Source: Rhipicephalus microplus (Eukaryota > Arthropoda > Arachnida > Ixodida > Ixodidae). From it: DNA of 64,000 bases. The stretch lies in the NCBI RefSeq assembly GCF_043290135.1, contig NC_134700.1, positions 78,099,000 through 78,162,999 of the forward strand. The letters are read 5' to 3'. Both the position numbers and the translations under genes were made by a program. The notes under the pieces were generated by a model, which was not told the origin of the DNA, searched no databases, and was given only the letters and a program-made list of their open reading frames with translations. This document shows, in pieces, positions 10,869-21,209 of this stretch (within the stretch, counting starts at the first letter, position 1; every line of letters starts with the position of its first letter).

Positions 10869-11310
10869 AATAGGCACAGAGTCCTAAAAAACGTCGCACT
10901 GATTTTCTGTCTGATGGCGTCAGGAAGCTTGCCACGGCGGCAATTTTATCCGGGTCGGGTCGGATCCCTTGGCTGCTCACGATGTGACCGAGGAATTGAA
11001 GTTCGTAAAATCCGAAGTGGCACTTTTCTGGTTTTTGAGTAAGACCGGCCAAGCGTACTGCTTCAAAAACTGTTTCGAGTCTTCGTAAGTGTTCCTCGAA
11101 AGTCGCCGAAAAGACAATCACGTCGTCGAGGTACACCGAGCAGGTTTGCCACTTAAGTCCCGACAGAACCGTGTCCATGAGACGCTGGAATGTTGCTGGC
11201 GCCGAACACAAACCGAAAGGAAGAACCTGAAATTCATAAAGTCTATCGGGCGTAACAAAGGCGGTCTTCTCACGATCTCTCTCATCCACTTCAATTTGTC
11301 AGTAGCCGCT
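10869..11310 (-). pseudogene. Ty3/gypsy reverse transcriptase core
   Basis: Minus-strand frame with FQVLPFGLCSAPATFQRLMD, the catalytic box YLDDVIVFS, FLGHIVSSQGIRPDPDK and RRFLGLCAY, all diagnostic of Ty3/gypsy RT palm and thumb. It ends abruptly at the RTE junction. Upstream, DLKSGY is followed by a TGA at 11299-11301 where gypsy elements have Trp, a nonsense change. Farther upstream (11302-11522) the RT fingers are recognisable only in pieces. Confidence 0.88.
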
Positions 11311-11522
11311 TTTTAAGTCCATAGACGAAAAGTAGCGTGCGTTTCGTAGTCTATCCAATGAATCATCAATACGCGGCAGAGGGTAGACGTCCTTCTTTGT
11401 GGTCTGATTAAGCTTACGGTATTCGACGCAGAGACGCAAGCAACCGTCCTTCTTTTTGACGAGTACTACAGGTGATGTCCAAGGACTGTTGATGGCCGAA
11501 TAACACCGTCTTCTAGCATCGT

Positions 11523-12524
11523 TTACACCTGTTTTTGAATTGCCTCACGCTCCTTTGGGGCGACTTGATAAGGATTTTGCCGGATGGGTCTGGCGTCGGA
11601 ATCCGTGATGATGCGGTGTTTCGTCAGTGCCGTTTGACCAACTCTTGATGTTGATGAGAAGCAGCCGTGGAACTTGTCGATAAGCGTGAGAAGGCGGTCT
11701 CGCTCAATGGGAGATGACATTGGACCAACGTCGACAGGTGTCGGTGTAGTGATAGTAGACGCTGCTGCTTCCTCCACTAAATGACAATCTTCTGTTTGCG
11801 AGAGTTCGTCAAAATAGGCAATAGCCGTGCCTGTAACTATGTGTCGGCGTTCTCTGCTGAAATTTGTCAATAGCAGTTCAGCGCATCCGTCAATAACAGT
11901 GATGACAGCCCTGGTAACAGAAATGCCGCTAGTGAATGCGAGCTCCTTGATGTGTTTAGCGATTCCAGTACCGTTTTGTAATTTGTCACAGTGCACGGAT
12001 ACGAGGGAACAACTTCGTGGCGGCAGTATGACGTCGTCATCGGCAATACGGAAGCGAGGTGGCTGGTGTTCCTCATATGTAGCAGTCTCCGAGCTTACAG
12101 TGAACGTTACGCTTCTGTCACGGATGTCAATCACAGCCCCGTATTCGCGCAAGAAATCCATTCCCATTATGAGCTGTTTACAGCACTCATGGAGAATGAC
12201 GAGGGTGGCGACAAAGGTGGAACCAGCGATGAAGAGTCGGGCCGTGCACTTTCCAACCGGTGTCATCAATGGACCTCCTGCAGTTCTTATATTGGGTCCC
12301 TGCCATGGCGTTTCCACCTTCCTTAGTCTTTCGGCTAGCTGTAGGCTTATTATAGAAAAGTGGGAGCCAGTGTCCACAAGAGCCGTCACTTGGTGGCCGT
12401 CAATGTGAATGACGAGGTCAGCGCTGATAACTTCGGTTACGTCGGAAGTTGTCTCATTCGTCGAATTAGTCGTTGCTGTCGTCTTCTTCGGTACCAGTGG
12501 CTTCGAGCTGTCATTCGTCTGCAA
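11523..12524 (-). pseudogene. Ty3/gypsy aspartic protease and linker to RT
   Basis: A 333-codon frame carries the retropepsin signature ALVDTGSHFSIIS (residues about 48-60) and the flap-distal region IMGMDFLREYGAVID, where the ILG-type motif reads IMG. A long linker leads to the RT N-terminus ([25 protein letters not shown]). The protease would cleave the Gag-Pol polyprotein. The frame ends at a stop in the RT N-terminus, and upstream it is out of frame with gag. Confidence 0.88.
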
Positions 12525-12580
12525 TGGCGGCTGTTCGGAATTTTGATTATTGGCAACCCCACCCCCCGAGGTCGCTGCGT

Positions 12581-14049
12581 CTAGTTTCCTCGTCGCGGAC
12601 TAGGGGACCTGTCCCTGGTGACGTCGGCAAAACTGCGACGATTAGGTGAACTGGGCCGTGCAGGAGATGGAGAACGTGATCTGGGCATTACTGGATTCTG
12701 TGGCGGTGTGTTCACAGGGGCGTAGTTGTACATGCGTCGATCGTCGTACGCAATGTAATCAGGACAGCGAGGAAATCTCGAGTACTGAGCGTCGCGATAA
12801 CGGCAAACTCTGTAGACTTGCCCAGCTTCGCCACAATGAAAGCATACCGGTTGACGGTCAGCGGTACGCCACAAATCGGTTTTCCGACGCTGGTAGGTAA
12901 GTGGAGACTCACTATAGGGCCACGTTGTGGGGCCACGTTGTGGGGCACGTTGGCTATACGGCATTCGTCTTGTCGGAGGAATCGGTGAGGTTGCGAAAGT
13001 GGTCGGTGCTGACAATGGCTGTGTTTGCAGGGTTGGTGGTGGTCCAGTCATTGGAGTCTGCTGTGCTGAAGGCGTGACGACGGGGCGTCGGACTGCATCA
13101 GCATAAGTAAAATGTCGTCGCACACCATTATAGCCGGATGAAGAGAGAGCCTGGCGGACCTCATCCCGGACAACATCGGCGACAAAAGACAATGCCGGCG
13201 TCGGTTCAGTTGCTGGAATTAAACCAAGCTGCCGAAGTTCCTCCCTCAAAATCTCCCCGATGACTTCCCGCAGAGGCCTGTCGTTGTCGCAGGGGCTCGC
13301 CGCAGTCGTAACAGGGCTACTCGCTCGAACGTTGACCGGGTTCTGCTGGCGGTACCGTTGCTGTAGGGCCCGTTCAATAGCTGTGCCTTTTTTGTAAACT
13401 CAGGTACTGTTGTTGGCGGATTTCACACAAGCCCAGCAAAACGTTGCTCCTTCACGCCTCGCATTAGATATCGCAGCTTCCTGTCTTCCGGCATCTCGGG
13501 ATCCGCCCTGCCGAAAAGACGGGTCATGTCCTCGGCGAACATACATAACGACGCTCTCGTTTGGTTTTTGAATTCTTGAATTCGAGCTTTCAAGAGACGT
13601 TGCGCATTCTCCTTTCCGTCAAGACTACTAAAGGTGTCGATCAGCTGGTTGCGGAAGTCGTACCACGTAACCATGCTTCTTTCCCTATTGATGTACCACG
13701 TCTGGGCGTTGTCTTTCAGGTAGAAGTACACATTCGCGAGCTTGTCTTCTGGGGTGGCCCACTGGTTGTACTTCGCGCAGCGTTCGAACTGGTCCAGCCA
13801 GTCTTGTGCGTCTTCATAGGTCTCACCATGAAAGCAGTCAGGAATCATGGGATTCTGAAGTGTCATGTGCGATCTAGCTGCAGTGGCCACGGTGGTTGAA
13901 GGAGGCAAGCGATTGCTGGCAGTTTCTGCAAAGGAATTTAGCTCGGGAGCTAGGCCTCGCAAATGGCGCCTGGAACGGTGGACTGGTGTGTAGACGGATG
14001 GTAGTGATTCCGGGCTTGAATGTCGGGTCCGCGAAGGGGTGCCAAGCAT
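12581..14049 (-). pseudogene. Ty3/gypsy gag (capsid and nucleocapsid), two frames
   Basis: The likely Met is at 14049 (MLGTPSRTR), just inside the 5' LTR. Residues about 80-200 match the retrotransposon gag capsid pattern (FHGETYEDAQDWLDQFERC, KLANVYFYLKDNAQTWY, TWYDFRNQLIDTF). The frame stops near 13423, and a second frame (13249 to 12581) carries a Pro/Arg-rich part with a knuckle CFHCGEAGQVYRVC. There the zinc-binding His is replaced by Gln. Gag would form the particle that holds the element RNA. The stop, frame change and missing His make it non-functional. Confidence 0.85.
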
Positions 14050-14056
14050 GAAGACG

Positions 14057-14074
14057 TACCCAGCGCCTCCACCA
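14057..14074 (-). other. Putative tRNA primer-binding site of the gypsy element
   Basis: Immediately inside the 5' LTR, read on the minus strand, the sequence begins TGGTGGAGGCGCTGGGTA. TGG directly after the LTR is the complement of a tRNA CCA end. I cannot name the primer tRNA without a search. Confidence 0.5.
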
Positions 14075-14075
14075 G

Positions 14076-14232
14076 TGTGACGAGGCGACATTGACGAGCA
14101 CACAAAGTGCCTCAAAGAAATACGATTTATCGATCGCAGGAAACAGACTGCAACGACTTCTTCGTCTTTTTCCCTTGGCCAAGGACACTCGCGCTGGTTC
14201 GTTGTCCTCACCACTGGCACATACGCGAGGCA
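14076..14232 (-). repeat. Ty3/gypsy 5' LTR
   Basis: 157-bp LTR matching 5938-6094. In element orientation it is the 5' LTR, followed by the putative primer-binding site and gag. Confidence 0.9.
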
Positions 14233-15363
14233 CTATGTCGATGACGTCCAGCTTGGCTTTAGATCTTGCAATCTGGCAATGTGTGACCGGCAGGTTCAGT
14301 TAGGTGTAAACAAGGTCTCCAAATTGACAGAGGAAAACGGATTCCGAGTGACCCACAAAAAAGCACGTGTGTCTTGTTCTCTCGAAAAAGAGGCATGCAC
14401 TCGGAACCTGACATTCCACTGAACGGGCAACGTCTGTCCGTCAAAGCCGAGCATACATTCTTAGGCTCAATCTTGGACAACAAGTTGACCTTCGTACCGC
14501 ACATGAAGTATTTAAAAACAAAATGTTTAAAAGCCATGAATGTTATAAAAGTGTTGTCACGTACTACTTGGGGTAGTGATTGGCAATGCCTCATGAATCT
14601 GTATCGAAGCCTCATTCGCACCCGCTTAGATTATGGGGCCGTTGTTCATCAGTCTGCGACTCAAAGTGCTTTGAAGATGCTGGACCCCGTGCACCATTTG
14701 GGCATCCGCCTTTCTACGGGTGCTTTTCGCACCAGCCCCGTAGAAAGCCCTAATGTTGAGTCAAATGAGTGGTCGCTTCATCTGCAGAGAACTTACATGT
14801 CCTTTGTTTATTTCCTTAAGGTGAAAGCAGACAAGAAGCACCCCACTTACTCTACCATTAATGATTTGTCAAGCTCAATTCTGTTTCAAAACAGGCCTTC
14901 GATGAGGCAGCCCTTCTCAGTTCGCCTGAAGAGTCTAGCTGAGGAAACTGGAGTCTCACTTGAACACAGTTTAATGGCTCCTGTAGCATACCCGCCACCG
15001 TGGCAATGGCAGACTATAGACTGCGATGTGTCTTTTCTAGAAGTTACAAAACATGCGCCTATTGCCCATATCCGAACATACTTCCTGGAACTTCAACACA
15101 AATACACACGTCCTGAGTTCTTTACAGATGCCTCCAAGTCTAACTCTTCTGTGTCCTACGCTCCTGTCGGCCCATCCTTTTCGGATGCTGGCCCTCTACA
15201 TCCAGGCACTAGTATCTTTACAAAGGAAGCTTATGGGATACTTGTGGCGGCTAAACACATCAAGCAATTACAAATACAAAAAGCAGTAATTTATATGGGC
15301 TCCCTCAGTGTGGTAACGGCTCTTCACACTCTTAAAAAAACACAAAAACCCAGTCCTTGTCTC
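14233..15363 (+). pseudogene. LINE A copy 1, segment 2: RT thumb and RNase H of ORF2
   Basis: The segment resumes with TATGTCGATGACGTCCAGC, the YVDD-V codons interrupted at 5937, and runs parallel to 19130-20255 of copy 2. A frameshift near 14350 precedes an open stretch (14374-15350) that includes the RT thumb and connection and the first RNase H residues (EFFTDASKSN). TAEAYAI has become TKEAYGI, losing nothing catalytic but altering neighbours, and YTDSLSV has become YMGSLSV, losing the second catalytic Asp. It ends at 15363, where LINE A copy 2 inserted; the 13-bp CAGTCCTTGTCTC at 15351-15363 recurs at 21210-21222. Confidence 0.88.
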
Positions 15364-15893
15364 TCCCCGCAGGGGCGCCTGCGCAAGTAGGCGTTTGGTG
15401 TGTAGCGACACCACGGACCCGAGCTAACGGGGGAGTTTCGACTCCCTCCCACGCCTAGCCGTGCGTGGCTTTGCCGTGTCCGGGGAAAAGGGGATCCTGG
15501 GGGTTGAGCTGACGCTGGGTGATTGGACCTTTAAGGCCCCCCGGCAGAGGCAACACACCCCTTTGGCCCCGGCTTCACGTAGACGGCACCCCTGGGCTGA
15601 CCCACCCAGGGGAAATCGGCAGTCGCCTTTTCCTATCTCTCTCTTTCCCTACATCTTCGTCTTTATTACTTTTTTAGCTTTCCTGTCTACTTCTCTCTTC
15701 TGTTTACTTCCAATTTTCCTGGCGGCAAGGGTTAACCCTGTGCAAATAGCCTACCTTGGTCTAGGCGCATTGGGTTATAGTGGCGTTGTACGGCTGGCGT
15801 CTGCAGGTTTCAGCATCCGCAAACCTGTAGCGTCCCCTTGTTGGGCTCCGTGGTGGGTGGCCGCCAACGCTGCTGAACAAAAATAAGACCGGC
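15364..15893 (+). promoter_or_regulatory. LINE A copy 2 structured 5' leader
   Basis: GC-rich leader, nearly identical to those at 2166, 23060 and (in its first 350 bases) 22497 and 44528. It begins TCCCCGCAGGGG and contains the same series of short stems. ORF1 starts at 15894, shortly after a degenerate AAATAAGACCGGC. Confidence 0.6.
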
Positions 15894-17078
15894 ATGCAAG
15901 GCGCATTTCCTCTACTATCTGATCGTACCGGCCTAAAGCGGGTACGCACCGATGACATAAATCTCTTCAACCAGCCAATAGAAACTTTTCCCCACTTCCA
16001 CGTCATTCACTGTGAAAAAACCGGAAAGCAAGCCAGGACCGTATCTCCTTTCGTAGTTGCCAGGTGTCTTACGGAAACTCTCGGGGCTGGATACAAAGTA
16101 ACCAAAATGGCGAGTGGAGACCTTCTTCTAGAAATTCGGGACAAAGCACAATATGAAAAGCTAAACAGCCTCTCAACGTTTGGTGACGTACCGATCACCA
16201 TAACACCACACTGATCCATGAACATCACTCGCGGAGTGGTATCTGATGCAGACTTACTTGAGCTCACCGAAACTGAACTTTTGGAAGGGTGGAAGAGCCA
16301 AAATGTCAATAATGTACAGAGAATTATCATCAGAAGAGATAATAAGGAAATTCCAACGAAACACTTGATACTCACGTTTGCATCCAGTAAACTACCAGAT
16401 TCCATTCAAACAGGGTACACGAAAACATCTATCAGGCCGTATATACCAAATCCTCGTCGTTGCTTCCAATGCCAGAAGTATGGCCATGGCTCTAAGACCT
16501 GTCGTGGTCGCCAGACTTGTGCACAATGTGGAGTCCTAGGCCACGTGTCCGAGAACTGCAAAGAACCGGCACACTGTGTGAACTGCGAAGGAAACCATGC
16601 CGCATATTCACGCTCCTGCACATACTGGAAAAAAGAAAAAGAAATAATTACATTGAAGGTGAAGGAAAACATTACGTTTAAGGAAGCACGGCGAAGAGTC
16701 GCTCCATTCTATGGACCTACATACGCTGATGCGGCGCGTCAGGGGGCACCGCCGCACCAGCACTCGCCACCCCTTCGGCCCGCGCAGAGCGAGCCGTCGG
16801 CTGTGGCACCTGCCCCCAAGGCGGCTGTAGCCCAGGCTACACCGCCTACTCTCAAACAGAGACCGGAGACTCCAGAGTCTTCGGGTCTCAAGGCCTCCCC
16901 TCACCAGGCGAGGCCCAAAATCCAAACTAACAGCCCGCACGTGCGGGCATCCAGTGCCTCCGAGGAGGCAATGGATACGTCGGCACCCTTGGTGCCGAAA
17001 GAGCGGCGTGGCTCCTTGGAGCGCGCCAAGAAAACAAAAAAGCAAATAACAGGGCCTGGTGATGGCCCTGTTAAGTGA
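15894..17078 (+). pseudogene. LINE A copy 2 ORF1, one nonsense codon
   Basis: The 395-codon gag-like frame is interrupted only by TGA at 16212-16214, where copy 1 has AGA (HRSMN). On both sides the frame is the same (15894-16214 and 16218-17078). The three knuckles are all intact: CFQCQKYGHGSKTC, CAQCGVLGHVSENC and CVNCEGNHAAYSRSC. The C-terminal tail is Pro/Ala rich and basic at the end. A single base change separates it from an open ORF1, so the copy either died recently or was mobilised with help from another copy. Confidence 0.9.
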
Positions 17079-17142
17079 ACTCAAACTCCCCGTCTAAACA
17101 GCCACTTGTTTTTCGTACACACAGCATTATTTTACATTCACC

Positions 17143-20100
17143 ATGAACACTCAAATTATACAATGGAACGTCAGGGGCCTTCTCAGAAACCTTGACGACA
17201 TCCAAGAACTCCTACACGAACACTCACCAAAAGTGCTGTGTGTACAAGAAACACACCTTAATTCAAAACACACAAATTTTCTTCGCAAATACGTTATTTT
17301 TCGAAAGGACCGTGATGATGCCGTGACATCATCCGGAGGTGTTGCCATCATAGTGAATCAAGAAATTGCATGCACACACTTACAACTCCAAACATCCCTT
17401 GAGGCAGTGGCTGTTCGAGCGGTTCTTTTTGATAAACTGATCACAATCTGCACGATTTACATTCCTCCTAGTTATCAGCTACAAAAACGTGATTTACACT
17501 CTTTAATTGATGAACTTCCGGAACCTTATGTTCTCCTTGGAGACTTTAATGCGCATAGCAGGCTATGGGGAGACTCTCGGTATGACGCGCGAGGTCGACT
17601 GATCGAACAGTTCCTTCTCTCGTCGAGCGCGTGTCTCCTAAACCGAAAAGAACCAACCTATTATAATCTCGCCAATAACACCTACTCCTCCATAGACCTG
17701 AGCATAGTATCTCCATCTCTTGTGCCTCTACTCCAGTGGAAAGTCGTCAGTAATCCGTACGGAAGTGACCACTTCCCCGTAGTTTTGAGCACGACAGTAA
17801 CTGAGTGTCCATCACGTGTTCCCAAGTGGCTCATAAACAGAGCCGACTGGGAACAGTTTTATACTATTGCTAGTCTAGGTTGGAATGACATCCGTACTTT
17901 GAACATTGATGTTGCGGTGAACTACTTCACAGCGTTTTTGATCGATGCTGCAACAAAATGCATCCCACAAACAAATGGACACCCTGGAAAACGACGTGTG
18001 CCATGGTGGAACTCTGAATGCCGAAACGCGCGCAAACAGCAAAACAGAGCTTGGAGGCTGCTTCGGAACTCGCCGACAGCCGAAAATCTTGAAACCTTCA
18101 AGAAAATAAAGTCTCAAGGCAGGAGAACGCGTCGGCAGGCCAGAAGAGAAAGCTGGCAGAAGTTTTTATCAGGGGTTAATTCATACACACAGGAGGCTAA
18201 AGTCTGGGACATGGTCCATAGGATAGCAGGAAAACAAGTACACACACTTCCACTCGTAAACACTCAGGGTGATACCTTGGAAGATCAGGCAAACTTCCTC
18301 GGTGCACACTTCGAACAGGTATCCAGCTCATCCCACTATACTGACACTTTCCAAAAATACAGAACAAGAATAGAAAAGCAGAAACTCGAACACAAATGCA
18401 CTGGATACGAGGCATATAATCAAGCGTTCAGTCTAGCTGAGCTCCGAACATCCCTAAACTCCTGCAGTACTTCTGCCCCAGGTTCTGACCGTGTCGTTTA
18501 TGAAATGTTAAAAAACCTGCCGATCGAAACGCGAAAAACCTTACTTTGTTTGTACAATGCTATCTGGTTTTCTGGCACTATCCCTAACTCCTGGAAAGAG
18601 GCTATTATAATTCCCGTTTTGAAAGAGGGCAAGGACCCTTCCTTACCTTCCAGTTATAGGCCTATTGCACTCACAAGCTGCTTGTGCAAAATCTTTGAAA
18701 AAATGATAAACTGCAGACTTGTACACTTTCTTGAAATAAACAATTTGCTCGATCCATTTCAGTGCGGGTTTCGAGAAAGTAGATCCACCACAGACCACCT
18801 TGTTCGTATCGAGGCACAGATCAGGGACGCCTTCGTCCATAAACAATACTTTCTCTCTGTATTCCTCGATATCGAAAAGGCTTATGATACAACATGGCGT
18901 TTCGGAATTCTAAGAGACCTGTCCCACCTTGGCGTGCGCGGAAGAATGTTTCACATAATCGAAAGTTACCTGTCAAACCGGACATTCCGTGTCCGAGTGG
19001 GCACGGTTCTTTCCCAAACATTCGTCCAGGAAACAGGCGTGCCACAAGGTGGTGTACTTAGCTGCACACTTTTTCTCATCAAGATGAATTCCTTGCACTT
19101 GTCCATCCCTCGCAATATGTTCTATTGTACATATGTCGACGACGTTCAGCTTGGCTTCAAGTCATGCAACTTGGCCATGTGTGAGCGGCAGGTTCAGCTT
19201 GGTTTAAATAAGGTCTCCAAATGGGCAGATGAAAACGGATTTCGACTTAACCCACAAAAAAGCACATGTGTCTTGTTCTCTCGAAAGAGAGGCATGCACT
19301 CGGAACCCGACATTCAACTGAACGGGCAACAACTGTCCGTCAAAGCCGAGCATAAATTCTTAGGCTTAATCTTGGACAACAAGTTGACCTTCGTACCCCA
19401 CATAAAGTATTTAAAAACAAAATGTTTAAAAGCCATGAATGTTATAAAAGTGTTGTCACGTACTACGTGGGGTAGTGACAGGAAATGCCTCATGAACCTG
19501 TATAGAAGCCTTATTCGCACCCGCTTAGATTATGGGGCCATTGTTTATCAGTCAGCGACTCAAAGTGCTTTGAAGATGCTGGATCCCGTGCACCATTCGG
19601 GCATCCGCCTTTCTACGGGTGCTTTTCGCACCAGCCCCGTAGAAAGCCTTTACGTTGAGTCGAATGAGTGGTCCCTTCATCTGCAAAGAACCTACATGTC
19701 CTTTATATATTTCCTTAAGGTGAAAGCAGACAAGAGGCACCCCTCATACTCTACTATTAATGACTTATCGAGCTCCATTCTTTTTCAAAACAGGCCTTCA
19801 ATGAGGCAGCCCTTCTCAGTTCGCCTGAAGGGTCTAGCTGAAGAAACTGCAGTATCACTTGAACACAGTTTAATGGCTCCTGTTGCATACCCGCCACCGT
19901 GGCAGTGGCAGACTATAGATTGCGATGTGTCTTTTTTAGAAGTTACAAAACATGCGCCTATTGCCCATATTCGAACATACTTCTTGGAACTTCAATACAA
20001 ATACACACGTCCTGAGTTTTTCACAGATGCCTCTAAGTCTAACTCTTCTGTGTCCTACGCTGCTGTTGGCCCTTCCTTTTCGGATGCTGGCCCTCTACAT

Positions 20101-20859
20101 CCAGGCACAAGTATTTTCACAGCGGAAGCTTACGCGATACTTGTGGCAGCTAAACACATCAAACAATCACAAATACAAAAAGCAGTAATTTATACAGACT
20201 CCCTCAGTGTGGTAACGGCTCTGCACAGTCTTAAAAAACAAAAAAACCCTGTCCTCGTTTCACTTTACTCCATTTTATGCACCCTCTACACACTCAACAG
20301 ACATGTTGTTGTGTGCTGGGTGCCAGGGCACCGTGAGATTCAAGGCAACGTGATGGCGGATCAGCTTGCTGCATCCGCCCACGAAAGCACCGCCGTTACA
20401 CCGACATCAATCCCGGTCCTTGATCTTAAGCCGTCTCTCAAACGAAAACTCAGGGACTACTGGCAGAGCAAGTGGGATACACACACACAAAACAAACTAC
20501 ACGTTATCAAGCCACACCTTGGCCATTGGCCACCAGTATCAAAATCGCGTCTAACAGAGGTAACACTAACAAGACTCAGGATAGGACACACATACACGAC
20601 ACACACACACCTTTTGTCTGGTGGCAATCCACCATTGTGTGACAGATGTGGGGAATACTTAACCGTCCTTCACATGTTAATTCAGTGTAAACACTTAGAA
20701 ACTCTTAGAAAACAACATTTTCCAATACTCTACCGACAACATATACCTTTACACCCTGCAATGTTTGTCGGTAGGGAACCACTTTTTAGTCATAATTCAT
20801 TGTTAGCGTTTTTAAAAGAAATTCACAGCTTTCATGTCATATACCCGGGCATACCGTAG
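17143..20859 (+). CDS. LINE A copy 2 ORF2: APE endonuclease, RT, RNase H, CCHC (intact)
   Basis: An uninterrupted 1238-codon polyprotein. Endonuclease, residues 1-230: QWNVRG, CVQETHL, LLGDFNAHS and YGSDHFPVV (catalytic SDH near 207). RT, about 470-760: YRPIALTSCLCKIFEKMI, GFRESRSTTDHLV, FLDIEKAYD, GVPQGGVLS near 635 and YVDD near 662. RNase H, about 955-1100: FFTDASKSN, FTAEAYAI, YTDSLSV and GNVMADQLA, giving the D-E-D-D set. A C-terminal zinc motif CDRCGEYLTVLHMLIQC lies near 1165. The protein nicks target DNA and reverse-transcribes LINE RNA from the nick. It starts 64 bases after ORF1. RNase H plus a three-knuckle ORF1 favours the I group; Jockey elements lack RNase H. Confidence 0.93.
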   Translation: MNTQIIQWNVRGLLRNLDDIQELLHEHSPKVLCVQETHLNSKHTNFLRKYVIFRKDRDDAVTSSGGVAIIVNQEIACTHLQLQTSLEAVAVRAVLFDKLITICTIYIPPSYQLQKRDLHSLIDELPEPYVLLGDFNAHSRLWGDSRYDARGRLIEQFLLSSSACLLNRKEPTYYNLANNTYSSIDLSIVSPSLVPLLQWKVVSNPYGSDHFPVVLSTTVTECPSRVPKWLINRADWEQFYTIASLGWNDIRTLNIDVAVNYFTAFLIDAATKCIPQTNGHPGKRRVPWWNSECRNARKQQNRAWRLLRNSPTAENLETFKKIKSQGRRTRRQARRESWQKFLSGVNSYTQEAKVWDMVHRIAGKQVHTLPLVNTQGDTLEDQANFLGAHFEQVSSSSHYTDTFQKYRTRIEKQKLEHKCTGYEAYNQAFSLAELRTSLNSCSTSAPGSDRVVYEMLKNLPIETRKTLLCLYNAIWFSGTIPNSWKEAIIIPVLKEGKDPSLPSSYRPIALTSCLCKIFEKMINCRLVHFLEINNLLDPFQCGFRESRSTTDHLVRIEAQIRDAFVHKQYFLSVFLDIEKAYDTTWRFGILRDLSHLGVRGRMFHIIESYLSNRTFRVRVGTVLSQTFVQETGVPQGGVLSCTLFLIKMNSLHLSIPRNMFYCTYVDDVQLGFKSCNLAMCERQVQLGLNKVSKWADENGFRLNPQKSTCVLFSRKRGMHSEPDIQLNGQQLSVKAEHKFLGLILDNKLTFVPHIKYLKTKCLKAMNVIKVLSRTTWGSDRKCLMNLYRSLIRTRLDYGAIVYQSATQSALKMLDPVHHSGIRLSTGAFRTSPVESLYVESNEWSLHLQRTYMSFIYFLKVKADKRHPSYSTINDLSSSILFQNRPSMRQPFSVRLKGLAEETAVSLEHSLMAPVAYPPPWQWQTIDCDVSFLEVTKHAPIAHIRTYFLELQYKYTRPEFFTDASKSNSSVSYAAVGPSFSDAGPLHPGTSIFTAEAYAILVAAKHIKQSQIQKAVIYTDSLSVVTALHSLKKQKNPVLVSLYSILCTLYTLNRHVVVCWVPGHREIQGNVMADQLAASAHESTAVTPTSIPVLDLKPSLKRKLRDYWQSKWDTHTQNKLHVIKPHLGHWPPVSKSRLTEVTLTRLRIGHTYTTHTHLLSGGNPPLCDRCGEYLTVLHMLIQCKHLETLRKQHFPILYRQHIPLHPAMFVGREPLFSHNSLLAFLKEIHSFHVIYPGIP

Positions 20860-21209
20860 CGGGACCTCTCCAGAGAGGTTTTTGCTACGGTGGCTACACA
20901 AAAAAGCACATGCCTCACGGCCCTTGGACGCAAGGGTTTGAACGAGTGAGGCACTTGTGCTATTGCCATACATATCCACCATCGTCTTTTATTATCACCA
21001 ACTTTTGTCATCTGTTCACATCACACACACCTTTCACGGCATGGTCATGATTTTATTACCTGTATGTTTTTACCCGCCTTACTGCGAGGAATTTTATGGC
21101 CCTTATACAGCCGCTTATCACAATCATTGGCCATATTTTTTAGTAAGATGAACTGGCGCTCTTTGGCCGTGAATCGGCCCTTGCGCCATAAAACATCAAA
21201 CATCATCAT
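20860..21209 (+). other. LINE A copy 2 3' UTR with terminal hairpin and CAT tail
   Basis: The 350-base 3' UTR holds a CCTCTCCAGAGAGG stem just after the stop. Near its end is a 35-base hairpin (21154-21188) whose arms are TGGCGC...GGCC and GGCC...GCGCCA. It is followed by TAAAACATCAAACATCATCATC. The same hairpin closes all LINE A copies and, with changed loop, LINE B. In LINEs such 3' structures are recognised by the element RT. Confidence 0.75.

Larger units (their letters stand above)
5938..14232 (-). mobile_element. Ty3/gypsy LTR retrotransposon, minus strand, split by an RTE LINE
   Basis: Two 157-bp LTRs (5938-6094 and 14076-14232), both starting TGTGACGA and ending GGCA, enclose gag, protease, RT, RNase H and integrase, all read on the minus strand in canonical Ty3/gypsy order. 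By eye the LTRs differ at about 11 of 157 positions, so this is not a young insertion. The flanks are ...ACATAT on the left and CTATGTCG on the right, consistent with a 4-5 bp target duplication with one base lost. The insertion lies exactly in the YVDD codons of LINE A copy 1. Every coding domain has frameshifts or stops. Excluding the RTE insertion, the element is about 5.46 kb. Confidence 0.92.
15364..21209 (+). mobile_element. LINE family A copy 2, full length, best preserved
   Basis: A complete 5.85-kb non-LTR element sits inside LINE A copy 1, with a perfect 13-bp target duplication (CAGTCCTTGTCTC at 15351-15363 and 21210-21222). It has the full leader, ORF1 with one nonsense codon, an uninterrupted ORF2, a 3' UTR and a CATCATCATC tail. 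It is the youngest-looking LINE A in the window and serves as the reference for reading damage in the others. Confidence 0.95.
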
